A DNA stretch of 64,000 nucleotides from Schistocerca nitens. Taxonomy: Eukaryota > Arthropoda > Insecta > Orthoptera > Acrididae. Position numbers and translations under genes: made by a program. The notes under the pieces were generated by a model that saw only the letters and a program-made list of their open reading frames with translations, was not told where the DNA came from and searched no databases. This document shows, in pieces, positions 1 to 11,529 of this stretch; position 1 is the stretch's first letter, and each line of letters opens with the position of its first letter. The DNA is taken from NCBI RefSeq assembly GCF_023898315.1, contig NC_064615.1, positions 1,185,397,413 through 1,185,461,412 on the forward strand, written 5' to 3'.

Positions 1-700
1 ATTTCAGTTGGATCGTGTCATGAAATCCTGACAGAGCATCTCAGAATGCATCACATTGCTGCCAAGTTCATCCCACAGCTTGTGCATTGAGACCAGAAAG
101 ACCTTCGGCTCACAAACTATGAAGAGCTTTTGGGTCACAGAAATGAGAATGAGGTGTTCCTTAAAAGAATCATAATCGGTGACCAGATGTGAGTTTACAG
201 TTACGATGTCGAGACCGATGTTCAACCTTCACAATCGGTCAACAGACGTTCTCCGAGACCAAAAGATTAATTCGTCACGAATCTGTATCACGGTGACAGA
301 AATCTGGGAAGGAAATGGCCTGAACTGGGACGAGACAATTCACGGCTCTCGCATCACGATAACGTACCGGCACATTCGTCCCTCTCGGTGCACGACTTTT
401 ACACAAAACTTTGCTGCCGCATCCTCTGTACTCTTCAGACCTGGCTCCTGTGGCCTTTTTTTTATTTCCAAAGTCGAAAAACCTGTCAAAAGGATGAAGA
501 TTTGCAACGACAGAGGAGACGAAGGAAAATTCGTAGGCAGCGCTTCGCGTGATCTCGCAAGAAGCGTACCGAGACTGCTTCTGGAAGTGGAAATGGCATT
601 GGGAGAGACATCCCAATTGTGGGGGCAAATATTTCAAAGAAGACTGTGCATAATAAGTAATGGGTAAGCATAGAAAAATTTTGGGGACAAAATTCTGGAA
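1..700 (+). pseudogene. Decayed mariner-type transposase remnant, cut by window start
   Basis: Translated in three frames, this stretch matches the remembered shape of mariner (IS630/Tc1/mariner) DDE transposases: an N-side segment like GSCHEILTEHLRMHH then AAKFIPQL, a catalytic-region segment HHDNVPAHSSLSV near 355-400, and a C-terminal 'KPVKR...RFATTEE'-like stretch at 470-620. The order of segments is right but the frame changes several times and stops interrupt it, so it is not functional. The 5' part lies outside the window and I found no terminal inverted repeat. The overlapping long frames on both strands here are shadows of this remnant. What I see are the motifs; the family name is inference from memory. 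Confidence 0.6.
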
Positions 701-1170
701 TTTTTGAAGAGACATCATACACCAGGTGATACATCTTGTGAACTGTCCTGACTCAGCTTCAACTACAAGGAATGAGCAGAAGCTACATGAAATCCTAAAT
801 CGAGAAGAAAAATACTTCACAGGCTCAATGAGTCTTAAATTTTCAGTTATTCATAAAATAATAAAATGAATTATTGGAGTAAAGTAGTACCTGTAAATGA
901 TGGAGCCAAAGAAATTGTCAGTGCATTGTAATATTCAGAATTTTCAAATGTTATTGTTACCGTCCATCTCCTTTAGTCGAAACACAGGTTGTATGCAGTT
1001 CTGCACGCCAGCCCACTCTGTGCAGGCCTCGCCATCCACCTCAACCTGCTTGCTCCACTCAAACTGGCTGCACCTCTAGAATTTTTACACTCCCTCCCTC
1101 CCCTTTGACACTTTCACCATTACCAAACTCACAATCCCTTGATTCTTCAAGACATGTATTATCAATAAAT
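701..1170. other. Unassigned intergenic sequence
   Basis: I recognise no gene or repeat here. A pyrimidine-rich stretch near 1080-1110 is the only compositional feature. Confidence 0.5.
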
Positions 1171-1171
1171 C

Positions 1172-1300
1172 CCATCTTTCAGCCAAGTTGCTCCATAAAT
1201 TTCTTTACTCCTCAATTTGATTCAGTACCACCTTAGTCATCTCAGTAAGCCATATAATCTTCAACATTCTTCATTTCATAAGATATCGTTTTATAAATTC
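1172..1300 (-). repeat. RTE-like LINE fragment (3' part of RT region)
   Basis: About 120 bp resembles 45830-45950 and 57735-57850 in this same window ('aagttgctccataaatttct' and what follows). In the longer 45.8 kb copy the minus strand encodes the C-terminal side of an RTE-type reverse transcriptase, so this is a short scrap of the same family. Seen by direct comparison; no coding capacity remains. Confidence 0.55.
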
Positions 1301-1945
1301 CAGAGACCAATGAACTTTCATATTGTGTAACCAATTATTTTATCTGTCTAAATGACCTCTGGCATAACAGTATTGATAAGACCAATCTGTAGCGTTGCCT
1401 GAGGTAAAAATTAGGTTAAAAAGTGACAGTTTCATTACACGATGGCACAGGCAACAAATATGGAAGCAAAGTGAGAGTTGTAGCAAACTGATCTGTAACA
1501 TAGGCTGGTGTATACATTCGTGCCATCTTTAATGCACTTTTCATTATAAAAACTGAAACTGTAAAGTAATTTGAGAAAGCATATATTGGATAATAGACAA
1601 ATGCCTGCCAAGTGTTTTCATGCATGTATATATATCATACACAGGGGTTTGTTGCGTGCACTCCTACATATCTCGTACTTAAACATTGAAATAGAAATTG
1701 ATGGATGGCTTCTCATTTGTATAATTAATGGGATAGATGTGCAATACAGTGTCTGCACCAAATACCAAACTGTAATGTTGAAGCATTTGCTCAGTTTTTG
1801 GAGGAAATTATCTTATATTTTCAAAAATTGTATATATAAAGGATATTCATTTTTGTTGACATAAATGTTGGTTTAAGAATAAAGCCAAAAGCAACCAATT
1901 TAATTTTCTTAATATCCTAAGATCAAGTGATCTACATTGTATTGA

Positions 1946-2031
1946 TAATTCAAGTACACAATTTCCCATCTCGATAATGTAATCATTATAATTCAAGTAC
2001 ACAATTTCCCGTCTCGATAATGTAATCGTTA
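1946..2031. repeat. 43-bp tandem duplication
   Basis: Two adjacent copies of a 43-bp unit containing 'aattcaagtacacaatttcc' start at about 1946 and 1989 and differ at two or three positions. A local duplication; no function inferred. Confidence 0.85.
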
Positions 2032-2688
2032 TACGTGATCGAACACCTACATATAACTGGTTTACACCTGGCCTATGTAAGCCACATGGGAGTCAGTCTG
2101 TAACTCATGAAAAAACTGTAAATATTCTCTTCAGTGTTTGTACTGAAGATGACAGTGATTGTCACCCACTTGCAAATTCAAGTTTCAACTAACCAAATAA
2201 AGCACTCATTTGGCAACACTGCCCCTGGCAGTTTGCTTGAAAGTGAGAGAGCCCAACACCCTGACTGACTAATTTAAAACGCTAAATAACTTGGAAACGG
2301 TGCAGCATATCAAAATTTTTTCTTAACATTTGTGTCTCAGTACAACCTGCCCTACGATATCCCTACAAGCATTTCAGACGTTTTCTGACCACCCTGTATA
2401 TCCGAGCCAGATAAGCTAAACAAAAATGGCTTAAACAAAAGGCATTGTAGTCAAGAAATGAAGTGAAAATCTGTACCTAAAATAATACATGTATACCCCA
2501 TCTCCACACACCATCACATGGCTTGTGCAGTACTGATGAAGATGTATTGACCAACAAATAAATTATATTGTGATAATAATATATTTATTCATCCAAGGGT
2601 TATCTCACAATGATGTGGGAATGCAGGATTCGTCATCATAATACAGAGAAAATAAAACAGTTCCAGTATGTGTTAAGTATTATTGCTT

Positions 2689-2726
<38 letters not shown>

Positions 2727-3175
2727 GTCTCACTGTCAATTTCAAAAAGACGCCTCATATTCATTTCTGGATACCTCACAGTACTACTCCGGCAATAGGT
2801 GCAACATGTGTTGACATAATAACTAAGGAGGAAAGTGAAAAATTTTAGGTGTGTATATTAATAATGTGAGCAGTGAAAAACAAATTTTCAAACTCCTAAA
2901 ACAATTTAATTCAGCTGCTTTTGCACTTCAAATCATTGCATGTCTTGGGGGAGAAACAAATCAGTAAGATGATGTATTCTGCTAATTTTCATCTGATAAT
3001 GATGTATGCAATCATTTTCTGAGGTAACTCATCTTTATAACACATCGATTGCCGTGTGCCCGTAGGCAGCCAGAACGGAACCGAATGCCTGACTCCATGT
3101 GGCCACCAGTGACCACAGCATAGGCTCAGCCCTTGATGCCGTGTGTCTGGTGTGGCAGTCAGTGTTTGAGAAAGG
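2032..3175. other. Unassigned AT-rich sequence with a 30-bp poly-T run
   Basis: No gene recognised. A T-run at 2690-2719 could be the tail of a minus-strand retroposon, but I could not identify its body. The segment 2230-2400 ends in 'gaccaccctgtata', a style of repeat end seen in insect genomes, unclassified here. Confidence 0.4.
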
Positions 3176-3470
3176 AAGTCATCATTACTCAAAAACATGT
3201 TGCAAGAATAATATGTGGTGCTCCCCACGATCATTTTGTAGGCCTATGTTTAATGAGTTAGGCATTTGGCTACTGCTTTTACAGCATATTAATCCCCCAA
3301 TAATGATTTTTGTAAATAATCCACTGCAGTTTAAAATGAACAATGATGTATATAATTACAATACAAGAAGGAAAAATAACATTGATTATTACTCATCAAG
3401 GTCTTATTTAACACATACAGACAACAAAATTAAATTTGAAAATAAACTTAAAAGTTATCCTTGACAACTC
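3176..3470 (+). pseudogene. LINE ORF2 C-terminal fragment (Jockey/CR1-like)
   Basis: The plus-strand frame gives 'KTCCKNNMWCSPRSFCRPMF' followed by 'NELGIWLLLLQHI' and 'YNYNTRRKNNIDY'. These correspond to the region just after the reverse transcriptase in a Jockey/CR1-like non-LTR retrotransposon (usual shape: RIICG...CRPLFKELGILTL...NYNTR). Fragments of apparently the same family recur at 9590-11470, 12160-12640, 13150-13690 and 37270-37925. It is 5' truncated and not functional. Confidence 0.6.
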
Positions 3471-3724
3471 CTATTCAGTAGCAGAATTTCTAATCCATCT
3501 AAAAGTAACAGCTTTTGGTTTTCTTTAAACTTGGGTATGTTTCCAACAAGATGTTTAATTTGTGATAGGAAGGCATTCAAATTTTATTTTTTATCACATT
3601 TTATATCACAATTCCTCTGGACGTTAAAATTATGGTATGAACTATTGGTTTAGAATAAGCTGCTATTTATAAGAACATAGCACTTCAGAGAAAAAAAATG
3701 AGCAGTTGGTGTACACATTTTAAG

Positions 3725-4237
3725 TGTTATATCCTAGCCAGTAATGCCAACCGAGCCCGCTGCCAAAAAGGTTGGCAGCATCAAGTCCGGACGCCGTCCG
3801 CATAAGCAGCGCCAGCAATACAGGAAATCGCCGCAAGTCTGCGCGCGCCACCGCTGGCTTCTGGCTTCTTAAGCGCTGGAGTCGCGAGCGCTAGGACAGT
3901 TCTGTATTCGCCGCTCAGTTGTAGACTCGCCACCGAATTGTGTACCTGCTAGTCAGTTGTGTGTTCATCGCAGCAGAGTTGTTGTTTGTCGTCAGCCGAC
4001 TCTGACCTAGCCGCTCCGACTCGAACTAGACAGATTTCTGTAGACCATGTTCACCACTGTGTTCTGTATCGTCGTTAATAAAGATAAGTACCGACTTTCA
4101 TTTAATCCGAGTGTTTGGGTTTTCATCTTTCTGTTCACTGTTCCAGCGGACCGGTCGGCCCGCTATTAAAAGTGTGGCGGTGACTTCGTAGGCCGTTTCT
4201 ACAGCGAAGTGTTGTCGCTACGAAGGCCGTCACAAAA
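3725..4237 (+). repeat. 5' LTR of the Ty3/gypsy element
   Basis: 513 bp starting TGTTATAT and matching 9064-9577. An AATAAA signal at 4077-4082 could mark the R/U5 polyadenylation site. The LTR appears to end in CACAAAA rather than CA, because the TTAAG target duplication abuts the last A of the right copy. Confidence 0.93.
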
Positions 4238-4238
4238 C

Positions 4239-4250
4239 TGGTGACGAGGA
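4239..4250 (+). promoter_or_regulatory. Primer binding site, tRNA-Ser-like
   Basis: TGGTGACGAGGA begins one base after the 5' LTR. It is complementary, with one mismatch, to the 3' end of insect tRNA-Ser(GCU) (acceptor arm ending CCTCGTCGCCA, from memory). A tRNA-Ser primer is reported for mag-type elements. Confidence 0.7.
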
Positions 4251-4680
4251 CTTCCGAACTCGTGTGCAGGGCTGGTTCAACTTGTTTCTTGAGATAGAAT
4301 TTTGGGGGCTGGTTTAATTTGTGTTCACTATGTCTGCCGAATTACAACAGTTGATCTTGTTACAGAGTCAGCAAATACAAAGTCTGGTGGAAGCAATCGC
4401 CAAACAAGCGGCTAATCCACCACCACACAAGGAACAAGCACAGGCAGCACCACCTTTTCGTGCTTTTGAGGCATCACGAGAAGAATGGCAAGAATATTTC
4501 GCGCAGTTGCAGGCACACATGTCAGTCTACAAAATCACAGGTAATGAGCGGCAGCTTTATTTAATTTCCACTGCAGGCGTGGAAGTCTATAGACTACTTT
4601 GTAAGTTGTTCCCGGAATCCAAGCCAGAAGTTTTAGACTATGACGTTGTTGTTACCAAGCTTGCTGAGTATTTCGAGTCG

Positions 4681-4683
4681 TGA
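4681..4683 (+). other. In-frame TGA stop within gag
   Basis: The frame is open on both sides and gag-like sequence continues directly (AAARFKFFRLKKL) after the stop. The following base is G, not the C favoured for TGA readthrough, so a disabling mutation is more likely than programmed readthrough. Confidence 0.85.
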
Positions 4684-7600
4684 GTTCATGTGGCAGCGGC
4701 CAGATTCAAGTTCTTCAGATTAAAGAAACTGCCACATCAATCTAATAAACAGTGGTTAACAGATTTACGGGGCCTCACCCGTCAGTGCCGATTTAATTGT
4801 GTGTGTGGAGCTTCCCACAGTGATGTCATGTTACGAGACGCTATTACTCAAAACATTGCAGATTCTCGTATTCGTGCTGCTATCTTAAAGTTGCCTGACC
4901 CGTCATTAGAGACTGTGATGAACATTATTGAAGCCCAAGATACTTTTGACTATGCTGAGTGTGAGTTAGATCAGCCATGTATTTCTCAAATTGCCTGTGC
5001 TAAGCAAGTTATGTCACGCCCGCGGCCCCACCGGCAGAGTCAGACTGTAAACACTAGCCGGCCGCGTCATGTTAAACACATTCGTCAGCCGCGTGTGCAA
5101 AATGATAGACTTAAGTCTTGCCCTAAGTGTGTTCTTGCTCATCCTCGTGAACGTTGCCCGTTACGAAACGCGGTTTGTCACTTTTGTCACAGGAAAGGAC
5201 ACATCCAGACTGTTTGTTTGCGTAAACGCAAGAACAATTCTAGTGCTGCCCAGCCCATGGATATTCATGTTCTTCAAAGCCAGCCCGCCCAGAAGGTCGC
5301 GTTTAAAGACTCTTCCACGGTTCGTGTGGGTAATAAACTTGTTCGCAATAAGCCACCCACCCAGCCCTCTGCTATGCGACCCAAGCGTAATTCAAACGCT
5401 GTAAAAAGTAATGTACAGACTGCAAGTGAAGCGGGAGTTGTTGTTCCACCCGCCCAACCCACGAGTTGTCGTAAGCAGCGAACACGCGCTAAACGCGCTG
5501 ATTTTGTGTCTTCCGCCTCCGCTGCACCGATCCAGAGACAGTGTAATAAACTAATTGTGAAGCTACGCATCCAGGATAAGACCTTCAATTTTCAATTAGA
5601 CACTGGTGCGTCTGTGACTCTCATAAATAGTGCTACGTATGCGGCTATCGGCCGCCCTAAACTTTCAGCGGCAAAACATTCTTTGGCCACGTATAGTGGA
5701 GAACAAATTCCTGTGTTAGGTGTATGTAGCGTGCCAGCCACATTCCGTGGCAATACCAAAACAGTTTCATTCACAGTGCTCCGCGCTACAGACAGTGTAA
5801 ACATTTTCGGATTAGACTGTTTTGACTTGTTTGGCCTGTCTATCCAAGACAATGTGTTGCAACTTAATTCTGTTGTTGTTCCTCAAGACAGCATAACCGA
5901 TTTGTGTAAACGTTACAGTGACATATTTAAAGATGAACTAGGTTGTGCTGCGAACTTTGCCGCTCATATTACGTTAAAAGATAATGCTCAGCCTCGATTT
6001 TTTCGTGCTCGTCCAGTGCCTCACGCCCTCCGGGCACCTGTAGAAGATGAACTTCGTCGTTGGCAAAACAACGGTGTTATTCAACCCGTTTCAGCGAGCC
6101 AGTGGGCTTCTCCCTTAGTTATTATAAAGAAACCGTCTGGCAAGTTACGTTTGTGTGCTGATTTTAAGTCGACAGTTAATCCTCAGACTGTCATTGATTC
6201 TTTTCCTTTGCCTAGACCGGACGAGCTGATGGATAAGTTAGGGGAAGCTCGTTTCTTTTCCAAAATTGGTCTCCGTGAAGCATATTTGCAATTGCCCCTC
6301 GACGAGCAATCACAACAGTATTTTGTCATAAACACGTCGTTGGGGTTGTTCCGTTTTCTGCGTTTGCCTTTTGGTTGTGCGTCAGCTCCAGCTGTTTTTC
6401 AGCGTTTTTTGTCACAACTTCTGGCTAATGTGCCATCGTGTTGCAACTATTTAGACGATATTGTTGTGTCCGGTCGGACGCCTGGTGAACATTTCCGTAA
6501 TTTGGAGTGTTTGTTTACAGTGTTGTCTCAGGCAGGCCTACGTTGCAACATCGATAAATGTTCATTTTTCCTTACGGAGTTGGAGTATCTGGGACATGTT
6601 ATTAATGCTCAAGGCATTCATCCCTCCCAGTCACATTTAGCAGCTATTCGTGATTTGCCCGCCCCTCGCAATCTGCATGAATTGCAAGCAGTTCTTGGCA
6701 AATTGACATATTATATTAGGTTTATACCTAATGCATCACAGATTGCTGCACCGTTGCATCGTCTCCGCCGTAAGAATGTTCCGTTTGTGTGGTCAGCTGA
6801 TTGCCAATCAGCCTTTCAGCAGCTAAAAGAGGCTTTATTGAATGATCGTTGTCTGGTCCATTACGACCCTAACAAGCCTCTGGTGTTAGCTTGTGATGCT
6901 TCTTCTTTCGGTCTCGGTGCTGTGTTGTCTCACCGAGTCGGTAACACCGAACGTCCTATTGCGTTCGCATCTAAATTGTTAAACAAAGCTCAGTGTAATT
7001 ATAGCCAATTGGACAAGGAAGCGTTGGCTATTGTGTTCGGTGTCACAAAATTCCATCACTACCTCTATGGTAGACCATTCTATTTAGTCACAGATCACAA
7101 GCCCCTGACGTCGCTGTTTCATCCGTCTAAACCAGTTCCTCAGCGGACACCTCAGAGACTACAACGTTGGGCTCTTTTGTTATCACAATACCAGTATGAG
7201 ATACTGTATCGCCCTACAGCTCAGCATGCAAACGCTGACGCGCTTTCTAGATTGCCGATTGCTGCGGATGATGTCTTCGATTCCTCTGACGACTCTTGCC
7301 ATCAGATTGACGCCGATGAGCATCAATCCCTCCGGGATTTTCCGATTGATTATCGTCAGGTGGCACGTGAGACAGCTACGGATCCTCATCTGAGTTTACT
7401 ATTACGTTTTGTTCAACGTGGTTGGCCGTCCAAGGCAAAGGACATATCGGATCCTGTGGTTCGTCGCTATTATCCGCAACGTCATCTGTTGTCTGTTTCG
7501 CACGGAGTTTTGCTGTTACGCACCGAGAATGACCAGCTTCGTGTAGTGGTTCCCCAAGTGCTCCAATCCAAGGTCCTCGACTTGTTGCATCAAGGTCATT

Positions 7601-9051
7601 GGGGAGTGGTCCGCACCAAGCAGCTAGCCCGCCGTCATTGTACATGGATCGGCATTGATAAGCAGATTACACAGATGTCTACAGATTGTTCGACGTGTGC
7701 CGAACACCAAGCTGCTCCGCCTCAACGCTATTTTGAGTGGGCACGCCCTGCCGGTCCCTGGCAGCGAGTACATATTGATTTCGCTGGCCCATATTGGCAT
7801 TCTCATTGGCTCATCGTGATAGATGCATTTAGTAATTTTCCGTTTGTTGTGCCCATGCAGTCTACAACGTCTGCACAAACTATACAGGCGTTGACTTCAA
7901 TTTTTTGTATTGAGGGTCTTCCAGAAGTTTTAGTGTCTGACAATGGTCCACAATTTACCTCTGCTGAATTTGAAGGTTTTTGTTCTGCCAATGGCATTCG
8001 CCATGTTCTTACTCCGCCGTTCCACCCTCAATCGAATGGTGCAGCGGAACGTTTTGTACGCACATTCAAGGATCACATGGACCGCCTTCGTGCTACGCAC
8101 TCTCATCAGCAGGCCCTCATCACGTTCCTGTCGTCGTACCGGACCACGCCACGCGACGGCCCTTCGCCTGCGGAGCTTCTCCACGGCCGTCGTCATCACA
8201 CCCTACTACGGTTGTTGCACCCCCCGGATCGACCCGCCGCTTCTGAGCATCGCACGCGTTTTCAGCGCAACGACGCCGTTTTTTTCAGAGTTTATCACGG
8301 TCGCCGTCGTTGGGAATGTGGTACCGTGATAAGTGTCCAGGGTCGCGGATTTTATACTGTTCAAGGTGCTACTGGGGTGCACAGGAGGCATCAGAACCAG
8401 TTGCGGCGCGCTGGCCGCCCGGATTCTGCCGCTCGTTCTTTGTCCACAGATTTGGTCTGCGGCGGGTTCCAGCCGCGCCTTCAGACTTCGCTGCCGCCCC
8501 CAGGGCAGCAGCAGCAGCCGTCGCCGCTACCACGCCGACAGCCCGTCCCGTTGATGCCTCCCGCGCAGCTTCATACGGGAGCGCCCCGGGTGGTCGCTCC
8601 GGCGCCTGCGGTCCCTCTTCAGTCGCCGCCGCCTTCGGAGCTGATGGACGTCGACCCCTCAGCCGGGCCGCCTTCCCAAGCGGTGGCTGTGCAGCCTGTC
8701 CTGCAGCCGCTTTCCTTGGGCACCCCCAAGGAGTCTGACACCGCAGCGCCTTGTCCGGCGCCCACTCAGCAGCCGTCGACGCAGCGTCAGGAGACGCTGC
8801 CTCTCTTCGTGGGCCCCGACGCTCCGTCGCGTCCAGTACCAGAAGCTGCACCCGTGGTCACAGGCGTGCACCCTGACCTCGGTTTTCAGTCGGTGTTTCC
8901 CGAGGCCCCGCGCAGCCAATGCTGGGGTGCGGACCGGGGACTGCCACCGACAACAGTCTCCGCCCCGGTCTCTTCTGCTACGCCTGCGGCCAGACACCTC
9001 CCCCGCCGTCGACGCTCGCCACGTCATTATTCAACGACGGTGCGGCGATTT

Positions 9052-9063
9052 GGGGGGGAGGAG
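9052..9063 (+). promoter_or_regulatory. Polypurine tract
   Basis: GGGGGGGAGGAG lies immediately before the 3' LTR, the expected position of the plus-strand primer of an LTR retrotransposon. Confidence 0.88.
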
Positions 9064-9577
9064 TGTTATATCCTAGCCAGTAATGCCAACCGAGCACGCT
9101 GCCAAAAAGGTTGGCAGCATCAAAGTCCGGACGCCGTCCGCATAAGCAGCGCCAGCGATACAGGAAATCGCCGCAAGTCTCCGCGCGCCACCGCTGGCTT
9201 CTGGCTTCTTAAGCGCTGGAGTCGCGAGCGCTAGGACAGTTCTGTATTCGCCGCTCAGTTGTAGACTCGCCACCGAATTGTGTACCTGCTAGTCAGTTGT
9301 GTGTTCATCGCAGCAGAGTTGTTGTTTGTCGTCAGCCGACGCTGACCTAGCCGCTCCGACTCGAACTAGACAGATTTCTGTAGACCATGTTCACCACTGT
9401 GTTCTGTATCGTCGTTAATAAAGATAAGTACCGACTTTCATTTAATCCGAGTGTTTGGGTTTTCATCTTTCTGTTCACTGTTCCAGCGGACCGGTCGGCC
9501 CGGTATTAAAAGTGTGGCGGTGACTTCGTAGGCCGTTTCTACAGCGAAGTGTTGTCGCTACGAAGGCCGTCACAAAA
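9064..9577 (+). repeat. 3' LTR of the Ty3/gypsy element
   Basis: 514 bp, about 99% identical to 3725-4237 with one extra A near 9121-9124. AATAAA is at 9417-9422. The pol frame ends inside it at 9234. TTAAG follows directly at 9578-9582. Confidence 0.94.
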
Positions 9578-9589
9578 TTAAGATCTCTA

Positions 9590-11470
9590 AATAGATTTTT
9601 TGCATGAGTGTCTAGGATCGACTCCACATGCAATTATTATCGCTTGCTTGTGTGCAATGAACAATTTCTTAACTGGTGATTGATTTCCGCAGAATATTAT
9701 ACCATAGACAATAAGTATATGAAAATAGCAAAAGTATGCTGTTGTAATTGTGCTCATCTCCCTACTGTCACATAGGATTCTTAAGGCAAACATTGTTCTG
9801 CTTAATCTTCTATCAGCGAACATGGTGGCTTTTCCACAGTCCGTACATATTAGTAAATCATTCATAAATATTAGAAAAAGCGGTGGTTCTAATACTAAGT
9901 CTTGGGGCACTCCAATGACAGTGGAGCCCCAGTCTGAAGATAGATGGCCACCATGCATTCCTTTCACGATAACTTTCTGCTTTCTACCTCACAGATAAGA
10001 TTCAAACCACTTACCTACTATTCCAATAATTCCTAGGACTTTAGCTTTATTCAGGAGAATATGGTGACTAACATTGGCAAAGTCTACTGACAGCTCACAA
10101 AATATACCATCTGTTATCATATTGTTATCTGTGGATTCCAAAACATTGTCAACAAATTGATTCATTGTATTTTCTGTTGAGACACCGTTCTGAAAACCAA
10201 ACTGGCTTAGCCGTGCTGCTACACATCAATTTCTCCAGTACCTTAGAAAAAAGTGAAATTAATGAAACTGACAGATAGTTTGCACTGTTACATGACCATT
10301 TTGGTCAACTGTCCTGTACCTTGAATATAAGCATTGGTCTGAAACTTGCTACCATGGCTGGGTCACCCTTTTTATAAACTTGCCAGCAGTAAAACAGTTA
10401 TTAATTATTGTAGTTAATGGTTCAGCAATTTCATAGATAATTTTCTTGAGGACATTAACTACCACAGATAACAGTTCAGCAATTTCACAGATAATTTTCT
10501 TGAGAGCATTAGTGGATGTCCTGCATACATAAAGATTTTAAATCTTTATTATAAGATTTTACAATTTTTTTGTAATTCCCTCCAGTTCATCATGGTGCAT
10601 TTTCTGTCAGTCATTACAGAAGCTGCAGAGTCTATTTTGAGGTCTGGGATTGTACTTGATGATTTCCACAATGTCAGTAAAATAACTGTTAGTCATGTTG
10701 ACTGCATAAACTTAAGGGAGAGATGGTTTTCTTCCTGTGTTCATTTAATCAGGTCCCAGACTGCCTTACACGGGTTAAGAGTTCTTCAATTAATTTATCA
10801 TTGCTTTTATTTTTGGCTTCTTCTACATCATTCCTACATTGTCTTTTTGTTTACAAATATCTTGAGTAGAACACTTCCTTTGCACTGGGATCTGTTACTG
10901 TTTCATTCTGATCATGTAATAGCAGTACTATGCATTTTAATTTTTTCAGTTCATCAGTATAGCATGTTTTTTTTTTCTTTCTGTGTTGTGACATGCTTGT
11001 AGGGCAGTTGTTGGTCTTCTGTGAATAGATATGGACAAATTTGGCTTTGATGATCTGGAAAAACTCTTTAAATGCATCAGTTGCTGCCATTTCCTGTAGA
11101 TGAGGCTGTCACTTTGTTCCAGATTCTGTGGTCTGAAAAGCATTTAATGTTTCCTTATTTATGACCCTTTTTGTGAATACATAATTTGAATGCTAGGTAA
11201 CAGTCTGTTGATTTTTATCTCTTTTTGTGTATAGTTCCATAACTAATGTACTGTGGTCAGATATCATTGGATCAATTACAGTCATCTGAAAGTCCCAAGT
11301 ATCTAGATTTGTGATCACAGTGTCAAGGAAGGCATCCCCTTTGATTGGTAAATGGTTTGCTACAAACAGGCCATAACTGGCTACGTGTTCATCAGTTCTC
11401 TCTCCTTAGTGCTCTCTTCACCAAAGAGCACACTGAAATCACCACGCAATGCAATTTTTGATTTCAAGCA
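9590..11470 (-). pseudogene. Jockey/CR1-like LINE ORF2 remnant (endonuclease end and RT)
   Basis: Read on the minus strand from 11470 downward: a segment with ASYGLFVANHLPIKGDA and LDTVITNLDTWDFQMTV then ISDHSTLV (11230-11400), the C-terminal part of an APE-type endonuclease with its SDH motif; a lysine-rich linker (10850-11090); IKKGDPAMV (10360) and LISLFSKVLEKLM (10230), the RT N-side; VDFANVSHHILLNKAKVLGI then WFESYL (10010-10090), RT motif A region with the catalytic residues blurred; GVPQDLVLEPPLFLIFMNDL (9870-9910), RT motif B; and VYGIIFCGNQSP (9700), the thumb. Frames change repeatedly and stops are frequent, so it is dead. A 54-bp imperfect tandem duplication sits at 10420-10510. 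Confidence 0.8.
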
Positions 11471-11529
11471 CTTTAAGTACTTCAGGCAAGATTCAATTTA
11501 GAATTAAATTAGAATTATATATTAATACC

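Larger units (their letters stand above)
4330..9234 (+). pseudogene. Gag-Pol frame of Ty3/gypsy element, interrupted by one stop
   Basis: One reading frame runs from ATG 4330 to TAG 9232-9234, broken only by an in-frame TGA at 4681-4683 within gag. Visible parts: capsid-like gag; a nucleocapsid zinc knuckle (C-X2-C-X4-H-X4-C) at 5176-5217; aspartic protease LDTGAS at 5596-5613; reverse transcriptase with YLDD at 6448-6459; RNase H (CDASSFG near 6892, TDHKPL near 7090, NADALSR near 7230); integrase with an N-terminal zinc-binding region near 7590-7710 and a DD35E core (D at 7777, D at 7939, E at 8047). After the integrase follows a long Pro/Gln-rich tail. In RT motif A the codon 6268-6270 reads Gly where the family has the first catalytic Asp. 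The last 57 codons lie inside the 3' LTR. The upstream frame's GTG at 4321 and GTG at 4690 are not convincing starts. Not autonomously functional as it stands. Confidence 0.92.
3725..9577 (+). mobile_element. Complete Ty3/gypsy (mag-like) LTR retrotransposon
   Basis: A 5.85-kb element bounded by two direct LTRs (3725-4237 and 9064-9577) and flanked on both sides by TTAAG (3720-3724 and 9578-9582), a 5-bp target duplication. By eye the LTRs differ by five substitutions and one single-base indel over about 513 bp, so the insertion is recent. Order of parts: LTR, primer binding site (4239), gag, protease, RT, RNase H, integrase, polypurine tract (9052-9063), LTR. This gag-PR-RT-RH-IN order defines Ty3/gypsy; the tRNA-Ser-like primer site and absence of an env frame suggest the mag lineage. 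It carries two visible lesions (see coding entry). Lineage is inference; family and structure are firm. Confidence 0.95.

Noticed and set aside
275-820. 181-codon minus-strand frame as a gene
   Set aside because: The opposite strand carries mariner transposase motifs; this is its shadow.
4321-4683. Separate 120-codon gag gene followed by an independent pol gene
   Set aside because: Both frames are in the same phase with only a TGA between them, and gag-like sequence continues after it.
8369-9027. Long minus-strand frames inside the Ty3/gypsy pol C-terminal region
   Set aside because: Antisense shadows caused by the GC-rich Pro/Gln tail of the retrotransposon protein.
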